The notes under the pieces are model-generated. The model ran no database searches, had not been told where the DNA came from, and worked only from the letters and a program-made list of their open reading frames with translations. A program made the position numbers and the translations under genes. A DNA stretch of 64,000 nt from Tsukamurella sp040611135 (GTDB taxonomy: Bacteria; Actinomycetota; Actinomycetes; Mycobacteriales; Mycobacteriaceae), in contig NZ_JBEXNL010000005.1 of the NCBI RefSeq assembly GCF_040611135.1, forward strand, positions 186,001 through 250,000. The letters run 5' to 3'. Positions 8,501 to 17,110 of the stretch are shown here, piece after piece; within the stretch, counting starts at the first letter, position 1, and each line of letters opens with the position of its first letter.

Positions 8501-9163
8501 ATGACCACCTCCTCTCGGCCGTCCGCGGTCCTGTTCGACATGGACGGCACCCTGCTCGATTCCGAGAAGCTGTGGGACATCGCGGTCGCGGAGTTCACGC
8601 GGTCGCTGGGCTACGACATCACGCCCGCGCAGCGGGAGACGACCCTCGGCAACGCGACCGGCGATGCGCTGCGCAAGCTGTTCGACTTCGCGCAGGTCCC
8701 CGAACCCGAGCGCGACTACGCGGGCGCCGAGCAGTGGGTGTCGAACCGTGTCGTCGAGCTGTTCGACGGTGGCATCCCGTGGCAGCCGGGCGCCCGGGAG
8801 GCGCTCGACCTGCTCGGCGCCGCGGAGGTCCCGCTCGTCCTCGTCACGAACACGATCCGCGAGGTCACCGAGCATGCTCTCGGTACCCTGGGCCGGGACC
8901 GGTTCGTGGCCACCGTCTGCGGCGACGAGATCCCGACCCCCAAACCCGCACCCGACCCCTACCTCCGTGGTGCCGAGCTGGCGGGTTTCGCACCGTCGGA
9001 CTGCGTGGCGGTCGAGGACTCGCCGACGGGCGCACGGTCCGCTCTCGTCGCCGGATGCACCGTGCTCACCGTGGGGCCAGGGCCGGTCCTCGACGGTGCC
9101 CGCCACCTCGGCACCCTGTCCGGCGCGGGCCTCGCCGACTTCGTGCCGCTCAGCCGACGCTGA
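8501..9163 (+). CDS. HAD-superfamily phosphatase (subfamily IA)
   Basis: 220-residue phosphatase of the phosphoglycolate phosphatase/beta-phosphoglucomutase branch. HAD motif I is VLFDMDGTLLDSE with the nucleophile and general acid Asp pair, motif II is LVLVTNT, and motifs III and IV are PKPAPDPYL and VAVEDSPTGARSAL. A helical cap lies between motifs I and II (about 20-90). The substrate cannot be predicted. From memory, a HAD gene also lies between metH and hisE in some mycobacteria, so it is probably a core gene. The last 14 bases overlap the convergent lipoprotein gene. Confidence 0.93.
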   Translation: MTTSSRPSAVLFDMDGTLLDSEKLWDIAVAEFTRSLGYDITPAQRETTLGNATGDALRKLFDFAQVPEPERDYAGAEQWVSNRVVELFDGGIPWQPGAREALDLLGAAEVPLVLVTNTIREVTEHALGTLGRDRFVATVCGDEIPTPKPAPDPYLRGAELAGFAPSDCVAVEDSPTGARSALVAGCTVLTVGPGPVLDGARHLGTLSGAGLADFVPLSRR

Positions 9164-9548
9164 AGTCGGCGTCGCCCGCGCGACAGGTCGCCGCAGCAGC
9201 GGCGGTCGTCGCGGCGCACCGCCACCCGCCGGTCTCCAGCACGACGGGCTGTCCGTCCGCGTGCGAGGCCGCCGCGGCGTAGGCGCGGGCGGCCCGCAGC
9301 ACCTGGACGCAGTTCGCCGAACCACTGCGGATCACGACCGACGCTGCGTCCTGCGCTGTGGCGACGGAGCCGCAGACCGTGCCCGCGGCGGCCAGCTCCA
9401 CGGAGCCCTCGGGCGCCGCGGACGAGCGGGCGGACGCACTCGGCACCGCGGAGAAGCTCACCGCGCTCGCCGCCGGTTCGTCGTTGTGGGTCGCGCACCC
9501 CGCGACGGCGAGGAGGAGCGCGCACATTGTCGGCCAACGTGGGTTCAT
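9150..9548 (-). CDS. Small secreted lipoprotein of unknown function
   Basis: 132 residues. A short signal peptide ends in LLAVAGC, a good lipobox. It is followed by a Ser/Ala-rich linker and a small domain with four further cysteines (GTVCGSV, SANCVQVL, GGWRCAAT, TATCRAG), so two disulphides are likely outside the cell. It ends GDADFSVG. A TAATTT -10 box lies seven bases before the ATG. I do not recognise the family; the cysteine spacing resembles other small actinobacterial exported proteins. Confidence 0.75.
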   Translation of the reverse strand: MNPRWPTMCALLLAVAGCATHNDEPAASAVSFSAVPSASARSSAAPEGSVELAAAGTVCGSVATAQDAASVVIRSGSANCVQVLRAARAYAAAASHADGQPVVLETGGWRCAATTAAAAATCRAGDADFSVG

Positions 9549-9555
9549 TGGAAGG

Positions 9556-9561
9556 AAATTA
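9556..9561 (-). promoter_or_regulatory. -10 box of leaderless promoter, small lipoprotein
   Basis: TAATTT on the minus strand ends seven bases before the ATG at 9548. Confidence 0.45.
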
Positions 9562-9667
9562 GCGGCGACGGCCGCCGACTGCTCGGCCAGAAGCCGGGAA
9601 GGTGTCGGGTATCACGGTCGACGCGCCTGACAGCGTCCTGCCAGCCGCTGCGGGTACCACGGAGGGC

Positions 9668-10594
9668 GTGCGACACCCCCTCGTCCCGTGCACTGTGGCG
9701 GCCGTCCTGGTCGCCGCCGGATGCGCGGCGCCGCACGTCCCGTCGCGGCCCGCCGTCCCGCCCACGCTCGGCTGGGACAGCTGGAACCTGGACGGCTGCA
9801 CGGTCACCGCGGCGCGGGTCGAACGCCAGGCGGACGCGCTGATCAGCAGCGGACTCGCTGACGCGGGCTACCGGACCGTGATCGTCGACGACTGCTGGTT
9901 CGCCCCGGACCGGACCGGCGCGGGCGAACTCACTGCGAACCCGCGGACCTTTCCGGGCGGCATCCCGGCGCTCGCCGACCGGCTCCACGCGCAGGGCCTC
10001 GAGCTGGGGATCTACGAGAGCCCCGGGGACCGCACCTGTGCGCAGCAGTCCGGCGCCTATCCCGGCTCGACGGGCAGCGCGGGTCACGAGGAGCAGGACG
10101 CGCGGACGTTCGCAGACTGGGGCGTCGACTACCTCAAGTACGACTGGTGCGGCCCCGGTGTTCCCGCGGAATTGCAGCGCGAAACGTTCCGTCGCATGCG
10201 TGACGCCCTCGCCGCAACGGGCCGACGCATCACGTACGCCATCAACCCCAACAGCGGCGTCGCCGGCGACGTCCCCGGTGCCACCGGAACGTGGGCGGGG
10301 ATCGCGGACGCGGTCCGCGTCACCAACGACGTCGTCCCGGCCTGGCGCACCGGGGCGCCCGCCACCGAGAACCAGGGCATCGCGGATGTACTCGACAGGG
10401 TTCCGCCGGACCCCGGCACCGTCCGGGACCTCGACATGCTGGTCGCAGGCCTACCCGGCGTCACGGAGGACCAGGGCCGTACCCAGATCACGCAGTGGGC
10501 CCGGCTCAGATCGCCGCTCATCATCACCGCGGACATCGCCACCCTGAGTACGGGCACCGTCGACCTGCTGCGCCGGACGGCCCACGAGATGTGA
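9668..10594 (+). CDS. GH27 alpha-galactosidase-like lipoprotein, lacking C-terminal domain
   Basis: 308 residues beginning with a signal sequence and lipobox (VLVAAGC), then a GH27 barrel starting PPTLGWDSWNLDGC. The nucleophile is Asp159 in YLKYDWCG and the acid/base is Asp256 in RDLDML, where family members usually have NDPDML. The barrel ends at SPLIITADIATL and the protein stops soon after (TAHEM), without the INQDPLG segment and beta-sandwich that normally follow. No continuation is seen in other frames. Expected activity, if any, is removal of terminal alpha-galactosyl or related sugars outside the cell. GTG at 9668 is chosen because it puts the signal peptide at the N-terminus. Confidence 0.85.
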   Translation: MRHPLVPCTVAAVLVAAGCAAPHVPSRPAVPPTLGWDSWNLDGCTVTAARVERQADALISSGLADAGYRTVIVDDCWFAPDRTGAGELTANPRTFPGGIPALADRLHAQGLELGIYESPGDRTCAQQSGAYPGSTGSAGHEEQDARTFADWGVDYLKYDWCGPGVPAELQRETFRRMRDALAATGRRITYAINPNSGVAGDVPGATGTWAGIADAVRVTNDVVPAWRTGAPATENQGIADVLDRVPPDPGTVRDLDMLVAGLPGVTEDQGRTQITQWARLRSPLIITADIATLSTGTVDLLRRTAHEM

Positions 10595-10595
10595 G

Positions 10596-12482
10596 CTACT
10601 TCTCGGCACCGTCGATGGCGGCGCTGGCCATGACGGCCATCCGGACCCGCTCGGTGTCGGCCGGCGTCCACCCCGCGGGCGGGAGGACCGCGGCGAACGC
10701 GTCCACCACGGCGGTGCCGTAGTTGTGCCCGTGCCCGTCGGGGACCCCCGCGGCGTTCGCGAGGTCGGCCGACACCTGCCAGAACGTGACGAACGGATAC
10801 CACGCCATCGCCGAGCTGCGGTCCTTACCCGGCGCTTCCTTGAGCCAATCCGGTTCGCGCAGCATCAGGTCCGGAGACCACCAGACCACTGGGTCGGACG
10901 GGTGCTGGACGTAGACGACGTGCGGAGCCAGCCACTCCGCGCCCCCGCTCTCCGCGAGCGGTCGCCTGCCGTCGGTGAACCGGACGATCAGTCCGTCGGT
11001 GTAGGTGGGAAGCACCTCGGGCGTCCCCAGGTCGCGGCGGTCGGTGATCGCGGAGTGGATCGGATTGGCTCGGGGCGGCCCGATCCAGACGACACCGTCG
11101 ACCTTGGCGCGGATGTCGGACAGGCCGGAGAACGCGCCCTCCCCGGCGCGCGTGCCGAGGCTCTCGCCCATGACCAGCACCTTGGGGCGTTGCCCCTCCG
11201 GCCGGGCGGACACATCGGCGAGCACGGCATCGATGAGGCGCTTGCCGGCGGCCAGGGAGGTCTCGCCCTCGGTGAGGAAGGAGATCCAGCTCGGCAGGTA
11301 GGAGTACTGCCCGGCGACCAGCGCGACGTCACCGTCGTACATCAGCTCGACGGCGCGGGCCGCCGTCGGGTTCACCCACCCCGAGCCGGTGGTCGGGATG
11401 ATCACGACGTGACTGCGGTTCAGCGCGCCGGTCCGCGCGAGCTCGCGATGCAGCAACGCGACCCGCTGCTGCGACGTGGCGGCGTTCTCCAGCCCCACGT
11501 AGACCCGCACCGGCTCCTTCACCGGGTGTGTCGTGAACCGGGCGATCTCCGCGGCGCGCAGCCCGCCCGCGACGAACTTGCGCCCCTCCAATCCCAGGCC
11601 CGACCACTGCGCCGCCGAGGCGGGCGATCCCGAGCGCTCAGCCTCGGTCGGTTGCGGGAAACCCGCGGGCTGCTGGTCGTTGGTGGCCGACGCGAGCTTG
11701 TTGGCGGTCGCGGTGAACGCCCGGAACCCCACGTCGTTGACCATGAACACGACGAACACCACGACCAGGCCGAAGCCGAGGACCTTCGCCGCGGGCTGCG
11801 GCACCCGCAGGTAGGTGTTCGCCCGGCGCGCCAGGAACAGCCCCAGGTCGCGGAGGACGCGGAAGGTCGAGATGAGGGCGGCCGAGACCAGGAAGGCGAC
11901 GACCGGCGTGAGCACGTACCAGAGGTTCGATCCCGGCGGCATCCCCATCAGGGCCCGCACGTCGTCCTGCCAGCGCTTCGCGGCGATCATCATCCCCAGG
12001 CCGCCGACCAGCACGCCCATCACGATGAGCGCCCGCCAGACCGGCACCCAGCGGGCCCGCTTCGGGTCGTCCCGGATCGGGTGCGAGCGCACCAACAGGT
12101 CGACGACGACCCACTTGAGGAACACCCCGATCGCGTAGCCGATCACCGCATTGATGCCCGACACGATGCCCTGGAAGAACCACGAGCGGGGGAGCAGAGA
12201 CACCGTCAGGCTGCTCATCAAGAACAACCCGCCGACGAAGAGCCCCGCGAAGTCGAGATGCAGCAGGCTCCACGCCCACGCGAGCAGCGGGTGCCTGCGC
12301 GCGAGGTCGTCGTAGTTCTCGCGGAGGAACCGGTCCGGGTCGCGCGCGGCGCGGACGAGGCGCAGTCGAGCCCGGATCAACGCGCGGGTGTAGCGGTACT
12401 GCGCCGAGCCCTTCGCCGGGGCGTCGGGACCATCCGTTCGCGGTGCCGACGGTGCCGCCTCCGCGGTCGCGCTGCCCTCCAC
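10596..12482 (-). CDS. Membrane alpha/beta-hydrolase family protein
   Basis: 628-residue protein with an N-terminal half carrying four or five membrane segments (for example LLHLDFAGLFVGGLFLMSSL, VLGFGLVVVFVVFMV) and a C-terminal alpha/beta-hydrolase-like half. The nucleophile elbow is VLVMGESLGTRAG, and DGHGHNYG near the C-terminus supplies a candidate histidine. This architecture is known as an uncharacterised actinobacterial membrane hydrolase family; the substrate is unknown. GTG at 12482 is chosen because a TAGAGT -10 box precedes it by seven bases; GTG at 12491 is possible. Longer upstream extension only reads antisense through hisE and hisG. It is divergent from hisE. Confidence 0.82.
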   Translation of the reverse strand: MEGSATAEAAPSAPRTDGPDAPAKGSAQYRYTRALIRARLRLVRAARDPDRFLRENYDDLARRHPLLAWAWSLLHLDFAGLFVGGLFLMSSLTVSLLPRSWFFQGIVSGINAVIGYAIGVFLKWVVVDLLVRSHPIRDDPKRARWVPVWRALIVMGVLVGGLGMMIAAKRWQDDVRALMGMPPGSNLWYVLTPVVAFLVSAALISTFRVLRDLGLFLARRANTYLRVPQPAAKVLGFGLVVVFVVFMVNDVGFRAFTATANKLASATNDQQPAGFPQPTEAERSGSPASAAQWSGLGLEGRKFVAGGLRAAEIARFTTHPVKEPVRVYVGLENAATSQQRVALLHRELARTGALNRSHVVIIPTTGSGWVNPTAARAVELMYDGDVALVAGQYSYLPSWISFLTEGETSLAAGKRLIDAVLADVSARPEGQRPKVLVMGESLGTRAGEGAFSGLSDIRAKVDGVVWIGPPRANPIHSAITDRRDLGTPEVLPTYTDGLIVRFTDGRRPLAESGGAEWLAPHVVYVQHPSDPVVWWSPDLMLREPDWLKEAPGKDRSSAMAWYPFVTFWQVSADLANAAGVPDGHGHNYGTAVVDAFAAVLPPAGWTPADTERVRMAVMASAAIDGAEK

Positions 12483-12489
12483 ACGGACC

Positions 12490-12495
12490 ACTCTA
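12490..12495 (-). promoter_or_regulatory. -10 box of leaderless promoter, membrane hydrolase
   Basis: TAGAGT on the minus strand ends seven bases before the GTG at 12482, inside the short hydrolase/hisE divergent gap. Confidence 0.4.
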
Positions 12496-12509
12496 GTTCG
12501 CGTGGGACA

Positions 12510-12782
12510 ATGAGCTACGTGAAGACCATGGAGACGTTGTTCGCGGAGTTGGCCGAGAAGGCCGAGGCGCGGCCCGCCGGGAGCGGGACCGTCGAGGCGC
12601 TGGACCGCGGCATCCATTTCCTGGGCAAGAAGGTGCTGGAAGAGGCGGGCGAGGTGTGGATCGCCGCCGAGCATCAGAGTGACGCGGACCTCGCGGAGGA
12701 GGCCTCGCAGCTCATGTACTGGCTGCAGGTGCTCCTCATCAAGCGCGGCCTGACGCTCGACGACGTCTACTCGTACCTCTGA
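12510..12782 (+). CDS. hisE: Phosphoribosyl-ATP pyrophosphatase HisE
   Basis: 90-residue all-helical MazG-type pyrophosphohydrolase that converts PR-ATP to PR-AMP, the second step of histidine synthesis. Diagnostic segments are LGKKVLEEAGEVWIAAEH, with the metal-binding glutamates, and EEASQLMYWLQVLL. It is stand-alone rather than fused to HisI. It is followed 39 bases later by hisG, the first-step enzyme, the usual actinobacterial pair. An in-frame GTG at 12519 is another possible start. The gap to the divergent hydrolase is only 27 bases. Confidence 0.96.
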   Translation: MSYVKTMETLFAELAEKAEARPAGSGTVEALDRGIHFLGKKVLEEAGEVWIAAEHQSDADLAEEASQLMYWLQVLLIKRGLTLDDVYSYL

Positions 12783-12821
12783 ATCTCGTACCTCTGCACT
12801 TCTCCGAAGGAATCGACGAAC

Positions 12822-13667
12822 ATGTTGCGGGTCGCCGTACCGAACAAGGGCGCGCTCTCCGAGGCCGCCGCCGCCATCCTGAGCGAGGCGGGTTACCGCC
12901 GCCGCTCGGACGCCAAGGACCTCACGGTCATCGACAACGCCAACGAGGTGGAGTTCTTCTTCCTCCGCCCGAAGGACATCGCGCTCTACGTCGGCTCGGG
13001 CGAGCTCGACCTCGGTATCACCGGCCGCGACCTGGCGCTGGACTCGGGCGCGCCCTTCGCCGAGCGGCTCGCCCTCGGCTTCGGCCGGTCCACCTTCCGC
13101 TACGCCGGTCCCGCGGGCACCGACTGGCAGCTGTCCGACCTGCAGGGCAAGCGCATCGCCACGTCGTACCCGAACCTGGTGCGCGCGGATCTGGCCGCGC
13201 GGGGGCTCTCCGCCGACGTGATCCGCCTCGACGGTGCCGTCGAGATCTCCATCCAGCTGGGCGTCGCCGACCTCATCGCCGACGTGGTCGAGTCCGGCCG
13301 GTCGCTGCGGCAGAACAACCTCGTCGCCTTCGGCGAGCCGCTGCTCTCCTCGGAGGGCGTGCTCATCGAGCGCGAGGGATCGGAGCCCGCACGGGCCCGG
13401 GACCAGCTGACCGCGCGCCTGCAGGGCGTCGTCTACGGCCGGCAGTACGTGATGCTCGACTACGACTGCCCGAAGTCGCTGCTCGAGCAGGCGGTCGCGG
13501 TCACGCCGGGACTGGAGTCGCCGACCGTCGCCCCGATGGCCGACGATGCCTGGGTCGCCGTCCGCGCCCTGGTCCTGCGCAAGGATGCGAACCCGATCAT
13601 GGACGACCTCGCCGATCTCGGCGCGAAGGCCATCCTCATGACCGACATCCGCGCCTGCCGCTTCTGA
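12822..13667 (+). CDS. hisG: ATP phosphoribosyltransferase HisG (long form)
   Basis: 281-residue enzyme condensing ATP with PRPP to start histidine synthesis. It has the long-form architecture: a periplasmic-binding-like catalytic domain (LRVAVPNKGALSEAA at the start, ELDLGITGRDL, and the PRPP-loop region DGAVEISIQLGVADLIADVV) and a C-terminal regulatory domain of about 75 residues ending ILMTDIRACRF, which binds histidine in characterised homologues. It is co-directional with hisE and probably in the same operon. ATG start. Confidence 0.97.
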   Translation: MLRVAVPNKGALSEAAAAILSEAGYRRRSDAKDLTVIDNANEVEFFFLRPKDIALYVGSGELDLGITGRDLALDSGAPFAERLALGFGRSTFRYAGPAGTDWQLSDLQGKRIATSYPNLVRADLAARGLSADVIRLDGAVEISIQLGVADLIADVVESGRSLRQNNLVAFGEPLLSSEGVLIEREGSEPARARDQLTARLQGVVYGRQYVMLDYDCPKSLLEQAVAVTPGLESPTVAPMADDAWVAVRALVLRKDANPIMDDLADLGAKAILMTDIRACRF

Positions 13668-13716
13668 GCCCCACGGCAGGCAGGTCGGCCCGAAGACCGC
13701 GAGGTGGTGACCGTCT

Positions 13717-14352
13717 GTGGCGGACGAGGTGTTCGAGTACTTCCTCACGGAATTTCCGCTGTCGTGGCGGGGGTCCGAGTGCAGCGCCGAGCATGAGAAC
13801 ACCTACGCGGGACGGTTACCCGATGCCCTGCTGTCGTACTGGAGGGAGTTCGGCTTCTCCGGCTTCGGCGACGGCCAGGTCTGGCTCGTCGATCCGCTGC
13901 AGTGGGCGCCGATCACCCCGATCCTCCTATCCGGGATCAGGCACCCCCAACTCGCCGCCGACGCCGAGTACATACCGATCGTGCGCAGCGCCTTCGGTCA
14001 GGTGTGGTTCTGGACTCCCGGGTTCGGGCTGTCCGTCTCCCTGAATCCGGTCACCGGATTGGTGTTCTTCCATGCACGATTCGACGTTCTCGATGACGCC
14101 GACAACAGGGCGATCAGAGCATTCTTCGGGACAGCCGACAAAGAGGACTTCGATCTCCTCGACGAGGACGAAACAGGCCTGTTCGACACCGTTCTGGAGC
14201 GCAACGGACAACTGCGACCCGACGAGGTCTACGGATTCGTTCCCGCTGCCGCCCTCGGCGGAACTCTCTCGCCGCAGAACGCCTCAGTGCATCCACTGCT
14301 GGCGCATCTCGTCCTCCTCAGAGACTTCATGGGCGCCCCGCGGTATCGATAG
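13717..14352 (+). CDS. GAD-like/DUF1851 domain protein (immunity-type)
   Basis: 211-residue soluble protein. The N-terminal part (VFEYFLTEFPLSWRG, LPDALLSYWREFGFSGFGDG, VWLVDPLQW) matches the GAD-like domain and the rest is DUF1851-like (VWFWTPGFGLSVSLN, GLVFFHARFD, VLERNGQLRPDEVYGFVPA, PLLAHLVLLRDFMG). In other bacteria this pair of domains occurs in immunity proteins encoded beside polymorphic or type VI toxins. No toxin gene is adjacent here, so an orphan immunity or stand-alone role is inferred. Together with the next gene it has visibly lower GC than its neighbours, suggesting acquisition. GTG start. Confidence 0.7.
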   Translation: MADEVFEYFLTEFPLSWRGSECSAEHENTYAGRLPDALLSYWREFGFSGFGDGQVWLVDPLQWAPITPILLSGIRHPQLAADAEYIPIVRSAFGQVWFWTPGFGLSVSLNPVTGLVFFHARFDVLDDADNRAIRAFFGTADKEDFDLLDEDETGLFDTVLERNGQLRPDEVYGFVPAAALGGTLSPQNASVHPLLAHLVLLRDFMGAPRYR

Positions 14353-14355
14353 GGT
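14350..14355 (+). promoter_or_regulatory. -10 box of leaderless promoter
   Basis: TAGGGT ends six bases before the ATG at 14362 and overlaps the stop codon of the preceding gene. Confidence 0.45.
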
Positions 14356-14361
14356 GTCCGC

Positions 14362-15327
14362 ATGAATGTCGAGCACAGCGGCCACGGTGTACCGCATTCG
14401 GCCGTGTCCGTGGTCCGGGTTGCACCGAAACGTTGGCTCGACCATTACGCAGGAGCCGTCCTCATCGTGGCGGGTGTGATCGCATCCGTCGTTCTGTACT
14501 CGAACCACAACGATTACTGGTCACTGATCGCGCTGGTCGTGACGATCTTCGCAGTAGTGTACGGCGTCACGACAGTCCGCACTCTCGCCACGATCGGTCG
14601 GCCGCTGGCCACAGCAGGACCCGACGGAATCTCCTGGAGCGGGTTCTCGATCCCCTGGGATCGGGTCGTCGCGGTGGACTTCACCACCGGTAAGACCAGG
14701 TACTTGCGGCGACGACCGAACAAGACGAAAGCCACCGAACACGTCATGTATTCGCTGATCGTGACGACGACAGAGAAGGATACGAGCGGTCGCCCGTTGC
14801 AGTTCGGCACGACCTTCACGGGACCGTTCTCGGGCAACTTCGACGAGGTGAAGGCGGCAGCCCGGCGATTCAGCCCGGCGATCGAGTTCCGCTCCACGGT
14901 CTCCAGCAGCGACCTCGCTGTCGACGAGGCCCGCACGCAGCAGCTTCTTGATCAACTGCGGCGCGACGGGCACCTGGACGTTCTCGACAAGCGTGGACGG
15001 AGAGTGTTGTCCGTCTCCCCGGACGCCTTCTCCTACGGATCGACCACGATCGGGTGGGACGACATCGATTCGGTGGTCGCATTCACATACGTCCACACGC
15101 TGCGAACCAGTATCGGCGATTCGACGAGCCGCGACCCGCGGATCGCCTTGTTCCAGTACCACGGCCAGTACCCCGATGGGGAGTACGTTCCGTATCGATT
15201 CGGGACGTTCAGCGTCGACTACATCGACTATCCGCGTACCTCGTCTCCCACCATCGAGGAGTTGGCAATGGTCATCAGTCGTGTAGCTCCGATGACCAGG
15301 TTCACGGATCGGCGCACGAGTGCCTGA
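14362..15327 (+). CDS. Hypothetical membrane protein, 321 aa
   Basis: Unrecognised protein with two closely spaced N-terminal membrane helices (AGAVLIVAGVIASVVLY and SLIALVVTIFAVVYGV) and a large predicted cytoplasmic domain. That domain holds two similar beta-rich segments: GPDGISWSGFSIPWDRVVAV and, later, SPDAFSYGSTTIGWDDID followed by VVAF. These resemble PH-like folds, where a short bPH strand pair recurs. The GC content is lower than in neighbouring core genes, as in the GAD-like gene upstream, and the two may form one acquired unit. ATG supported by a TAGGGT box. No function is proposed. Confidence 0.7.
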   Translation: MNVEHSGHGVPHSAVSVVRVAPKRWLDHYAGAVLIVAGVIASVVLYSNHNDYWSLIALVVTIFAVVYGVTTVRTLATIGRPLATAGPDGISWSGFSIPWDRVVAVDFTTGKTRYLRRRPNKTKATEHVMYSLIVTTTEKDTSGRPLQFGTTFTGPFSGNFDEVKAAARRFSPAIEFRSTVSSSDLAVDEARTQQLLDQLRRDGHLDVLDKRGRRVLSVSPDAFSYGSTTIGWDDIDSVVAFTYVHTLRTSIGDSTSRDPRIALFQYHGQYPDGEYVPYRFGTFSVDYIDYPRTSSPTIEELAMVISRVAPMTRFTDRRTSA

Positions 15328-15357
15328 GCGAGCTCACGCCGCCGCATCGGTACACCG

Positions 15358-16188
15358 TCAGCGCGCGGCGACGAGCAGCGTCTGCGCGCCGACGGCGAAG
15401 GCACCGGCACCGTCGTACAACCGGGAGACGGTCGTGCCGATGCCCTCGCCCCCGACGAGCTGATCGCCGAACAGGCCGACCCACCCGTCCACGGGCTGCG
15501 GCGACCGGTGGAAATGCACCGTCATGTCCATGTTCATCCAGGTCACCACGGTCGGATCGAGGTAGGCCGAGATGCCGTTGGCGGCATCGACCACCGAGAA
15601 GACCTGCACCAGCGGCGAGGGCGCTTCACCGGCGACCAGCGGCATCTTCGGCCGGATCCAGCACTGCTTGGGGCCGTCCGGCGCGCCGGGATCGGTCACG
15701 AATCGCCACTCACAGGCGGAGAGGAAGCCCTGATCCTGCAGGTGGGCGAAGAAGCCGGGCACGGGGCCGGGTTCCGCGTCGAGCGGGGCGATGACGGGGG
15801 AGAGGTCACGGGCGATCGCCGTGGTGTCGGACGCCGCAAGCACCCAGGCCCGGGCACGGGCGACGGTGCGGTACGCCCCGGTGCCGTCGACGCAGTCCAT
15901 CTCCGCGGCGATCAGCGAGATCGTGCGGCCGGGCCGCGCCACCCACGCCCGGACGCGGGTCCGGGTGATCGGCACGACGCCGAGCAGGTCGATCGTCACC
16001 CGCGACACCCGGGAACCATCACCGACCAGCTTCTCCATGGCGCGCACCATGATCGCCGCGGGCGGGGCGCCGTGCTGCATGGTGTCCGCCCAGACGCTCG
16101 CACTCGCCCGGGTCGGATCGAACACCTCGTACTCGAACCCGCCGGCGTCGAGGGTCCCGGCGGGGTGGAAGAACGCGTCATCGGCCAT
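15358..16188 (-). CDS. TesB-like acyl-CoA thioesterase family protein
   Basis: 276-residue double-hotdog protein. The N-terminal hotdog carries HGAPPAAIMVRAMEKL and VTIDLLGVVPITRTRVRAWV, and the C-terminal one WMNMDMTVHFHRSPQPVDGW, GLFGDQLVGGEG and TTVSRLYDGAGAFAVGAQTLL, the hallmark of the Mycobacterium TesB-like thioesterase group. It probably hydrolyses acyl-CoA; specificity is not predictable. The start at ATG 16188 is chosen over a start nine bases further out because a TAAGTG box (imperfect -10) lies six bases upstream. It is divergent from trmI. Confidence 0.85.
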   Translation of the reverse strand: MADDAFFHPAGTLDAGGFEYEVFDPTRASASVWADTMQHGAPPAAIMVRAMEKLVGDGSRVSRVTIDLLGVVPITRTRVRAWVARPGRTISLIAAEMDCVDGTGAYRTVARARAWVLAASDTTAIARDLSPVIAPLDAEPGPVPGFFAHLQDQGFLSACEWRFVTDPGAPDGPKQCWIRPKMPLVAGEAPSPLVQVFSVVDAANGISAYLDPTVVTWMNMDMTVHFHRSPQPVDGWVGLFGDQLVGGEGIGTTVSRLYDGAGAFAVGAQTLLVAAR

Positions 16189-16252
16189 GAACAACACTTA
16201 CCGACAGGTCGGATTCGCTCCACGACCGGGGTGGCTGGGAGAATCACGACCC

Positions 16253-17080
16253 ATGGCGAACAGTGGACCCTTCGTGGTGGGCGACCGAGTACAGCTGACG
16301 GACGCGAAGGGCCGGAAGTTCACCGTCCACCTGGAGGCCGGCAAGGAGTTCCACACGCACAAGGGCGGCATCCGGCACGACGAGCTCATCGGCGCGCCCG
16401 AGGGCAGCGTGGTCAAGGCCGTCAACGGCACTCCGTACCTGGCGCTGCGGCCGCTGCTCACCGACTACGTGCTGTCCATGCCGCGCGGCGCGCAGGTGAT
16501 CTACCCCAAGGATGCCGCGCAGATCGTCGCCGAGGGCGACATCTTCCCCGGCGCCCGGGTGCTCGAGGCCGGGGCGGGTTCCGGCGCGCTCACGTGCTCG
16601 CTGCTGCGCGCGGTCGGACCCGAGGGCTCGGTGACCAGCTGGGAGGTCCGCGAGGACCACGCCGAATACGCCGCCAAGAACGTCGAGGAGTTCTTCGGTG
16701 GCCGGCCCGACAACTGGCACCTGCAGCTCGGCGACCTCGCCGAGTACGACGGCCCGCAGGTCGACCGGGTCGTCCTCGACATGCTGGCGCCGTGGGACGT
16801 GCTCGACGCGGTCGGGAAGGCGCTGGTGCCGGGCGGGGTCCTCACCGTGTACGTGGCGACCACCACCCAGCTGTCCAAGGTGGTCGAGGCGATGCGCGAG
16901 CAGGCGATCTGGACCGAGCCCCGGTCGTGGGAGGCCCTCGTGCGCGAGTGGCACGTCGTCGGGCTCGCCGTGCGGCCGTCGCACCGCATGCAGGGCCACA
17001 CGGCCTTCCTGATCACCTGCCGGCGGCTGGCCGACGGCACCGTCGCGCCTCGTCCCCAGCGTCGATCGAACAAGGGGTAG
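16253..17080 (+). CDS. trmI: tRNA (adenine-58-N1)-methyltransferase TrmI
   Basis: 275-residue SAM-dependent methyltransferase that makes m1A58 in the T-loop of tRNA, homologous to the well-studied Rv2118c. A small N-terminal beta domain (FVVGDRVQLTDAKGRKF, FHTHKGGIRHDELIG) is followed by a Rossmann methyltransferase domain with SAM motif VLEAGAGSGALTCSLL, SWEVREDHAEYA and LDMLAPWDVLD. The tail is ITCRRLADG. It lies 30 bases upstream of mpa in the same direction, as in mycobacteria. ATG start; upstream in-frame sequence is antisense to the thioesterase. Confidence 0.95.
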   Translation: MANSGPFVVGDRVQLTDAKGRKFTVHLEAGKEFHTHKGGIRHDELIGAPEGSVVKAVNGTPYLALRPLLTDYVLSMPRGAQVIYPKDAAQIVAEGDIFPGARVLEAGAGSGALTCSLLRAVGPEGSVTSWEVREDHAEYAAKNVEEFFGGRPDNWHLQLGDLAEYDGPQVDRVVLDMLAPWDVLDAVGKALVPGGVLTVYVATTTQLSKVVEAMREQAIWTEPRSWEALVREWHVVGLAVRPSHRMQGHTAFLITCRRLADGTVAPRPQRRSNKG

Positions 17081-17110
17081 CGTGGAAAGCCCCACTGGAA
17101 GGGAGCTGTT

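Noticed and set aside
10595..10720. Missing C-terminal GH27 domain continuing in another frame
   Set aside because: Downstream frames encode the end of the minus-strand hydrolase and show no INQDPLG-like or beta-sandwich sequence.
12497..13802. Possible long N-terminal extension of the membrane hydrolase across hisE and hisG
   Set aside because: The extension is antisense to hisE-hisG, and a promoter box plus in-frame GTG are found at 12482-12495.
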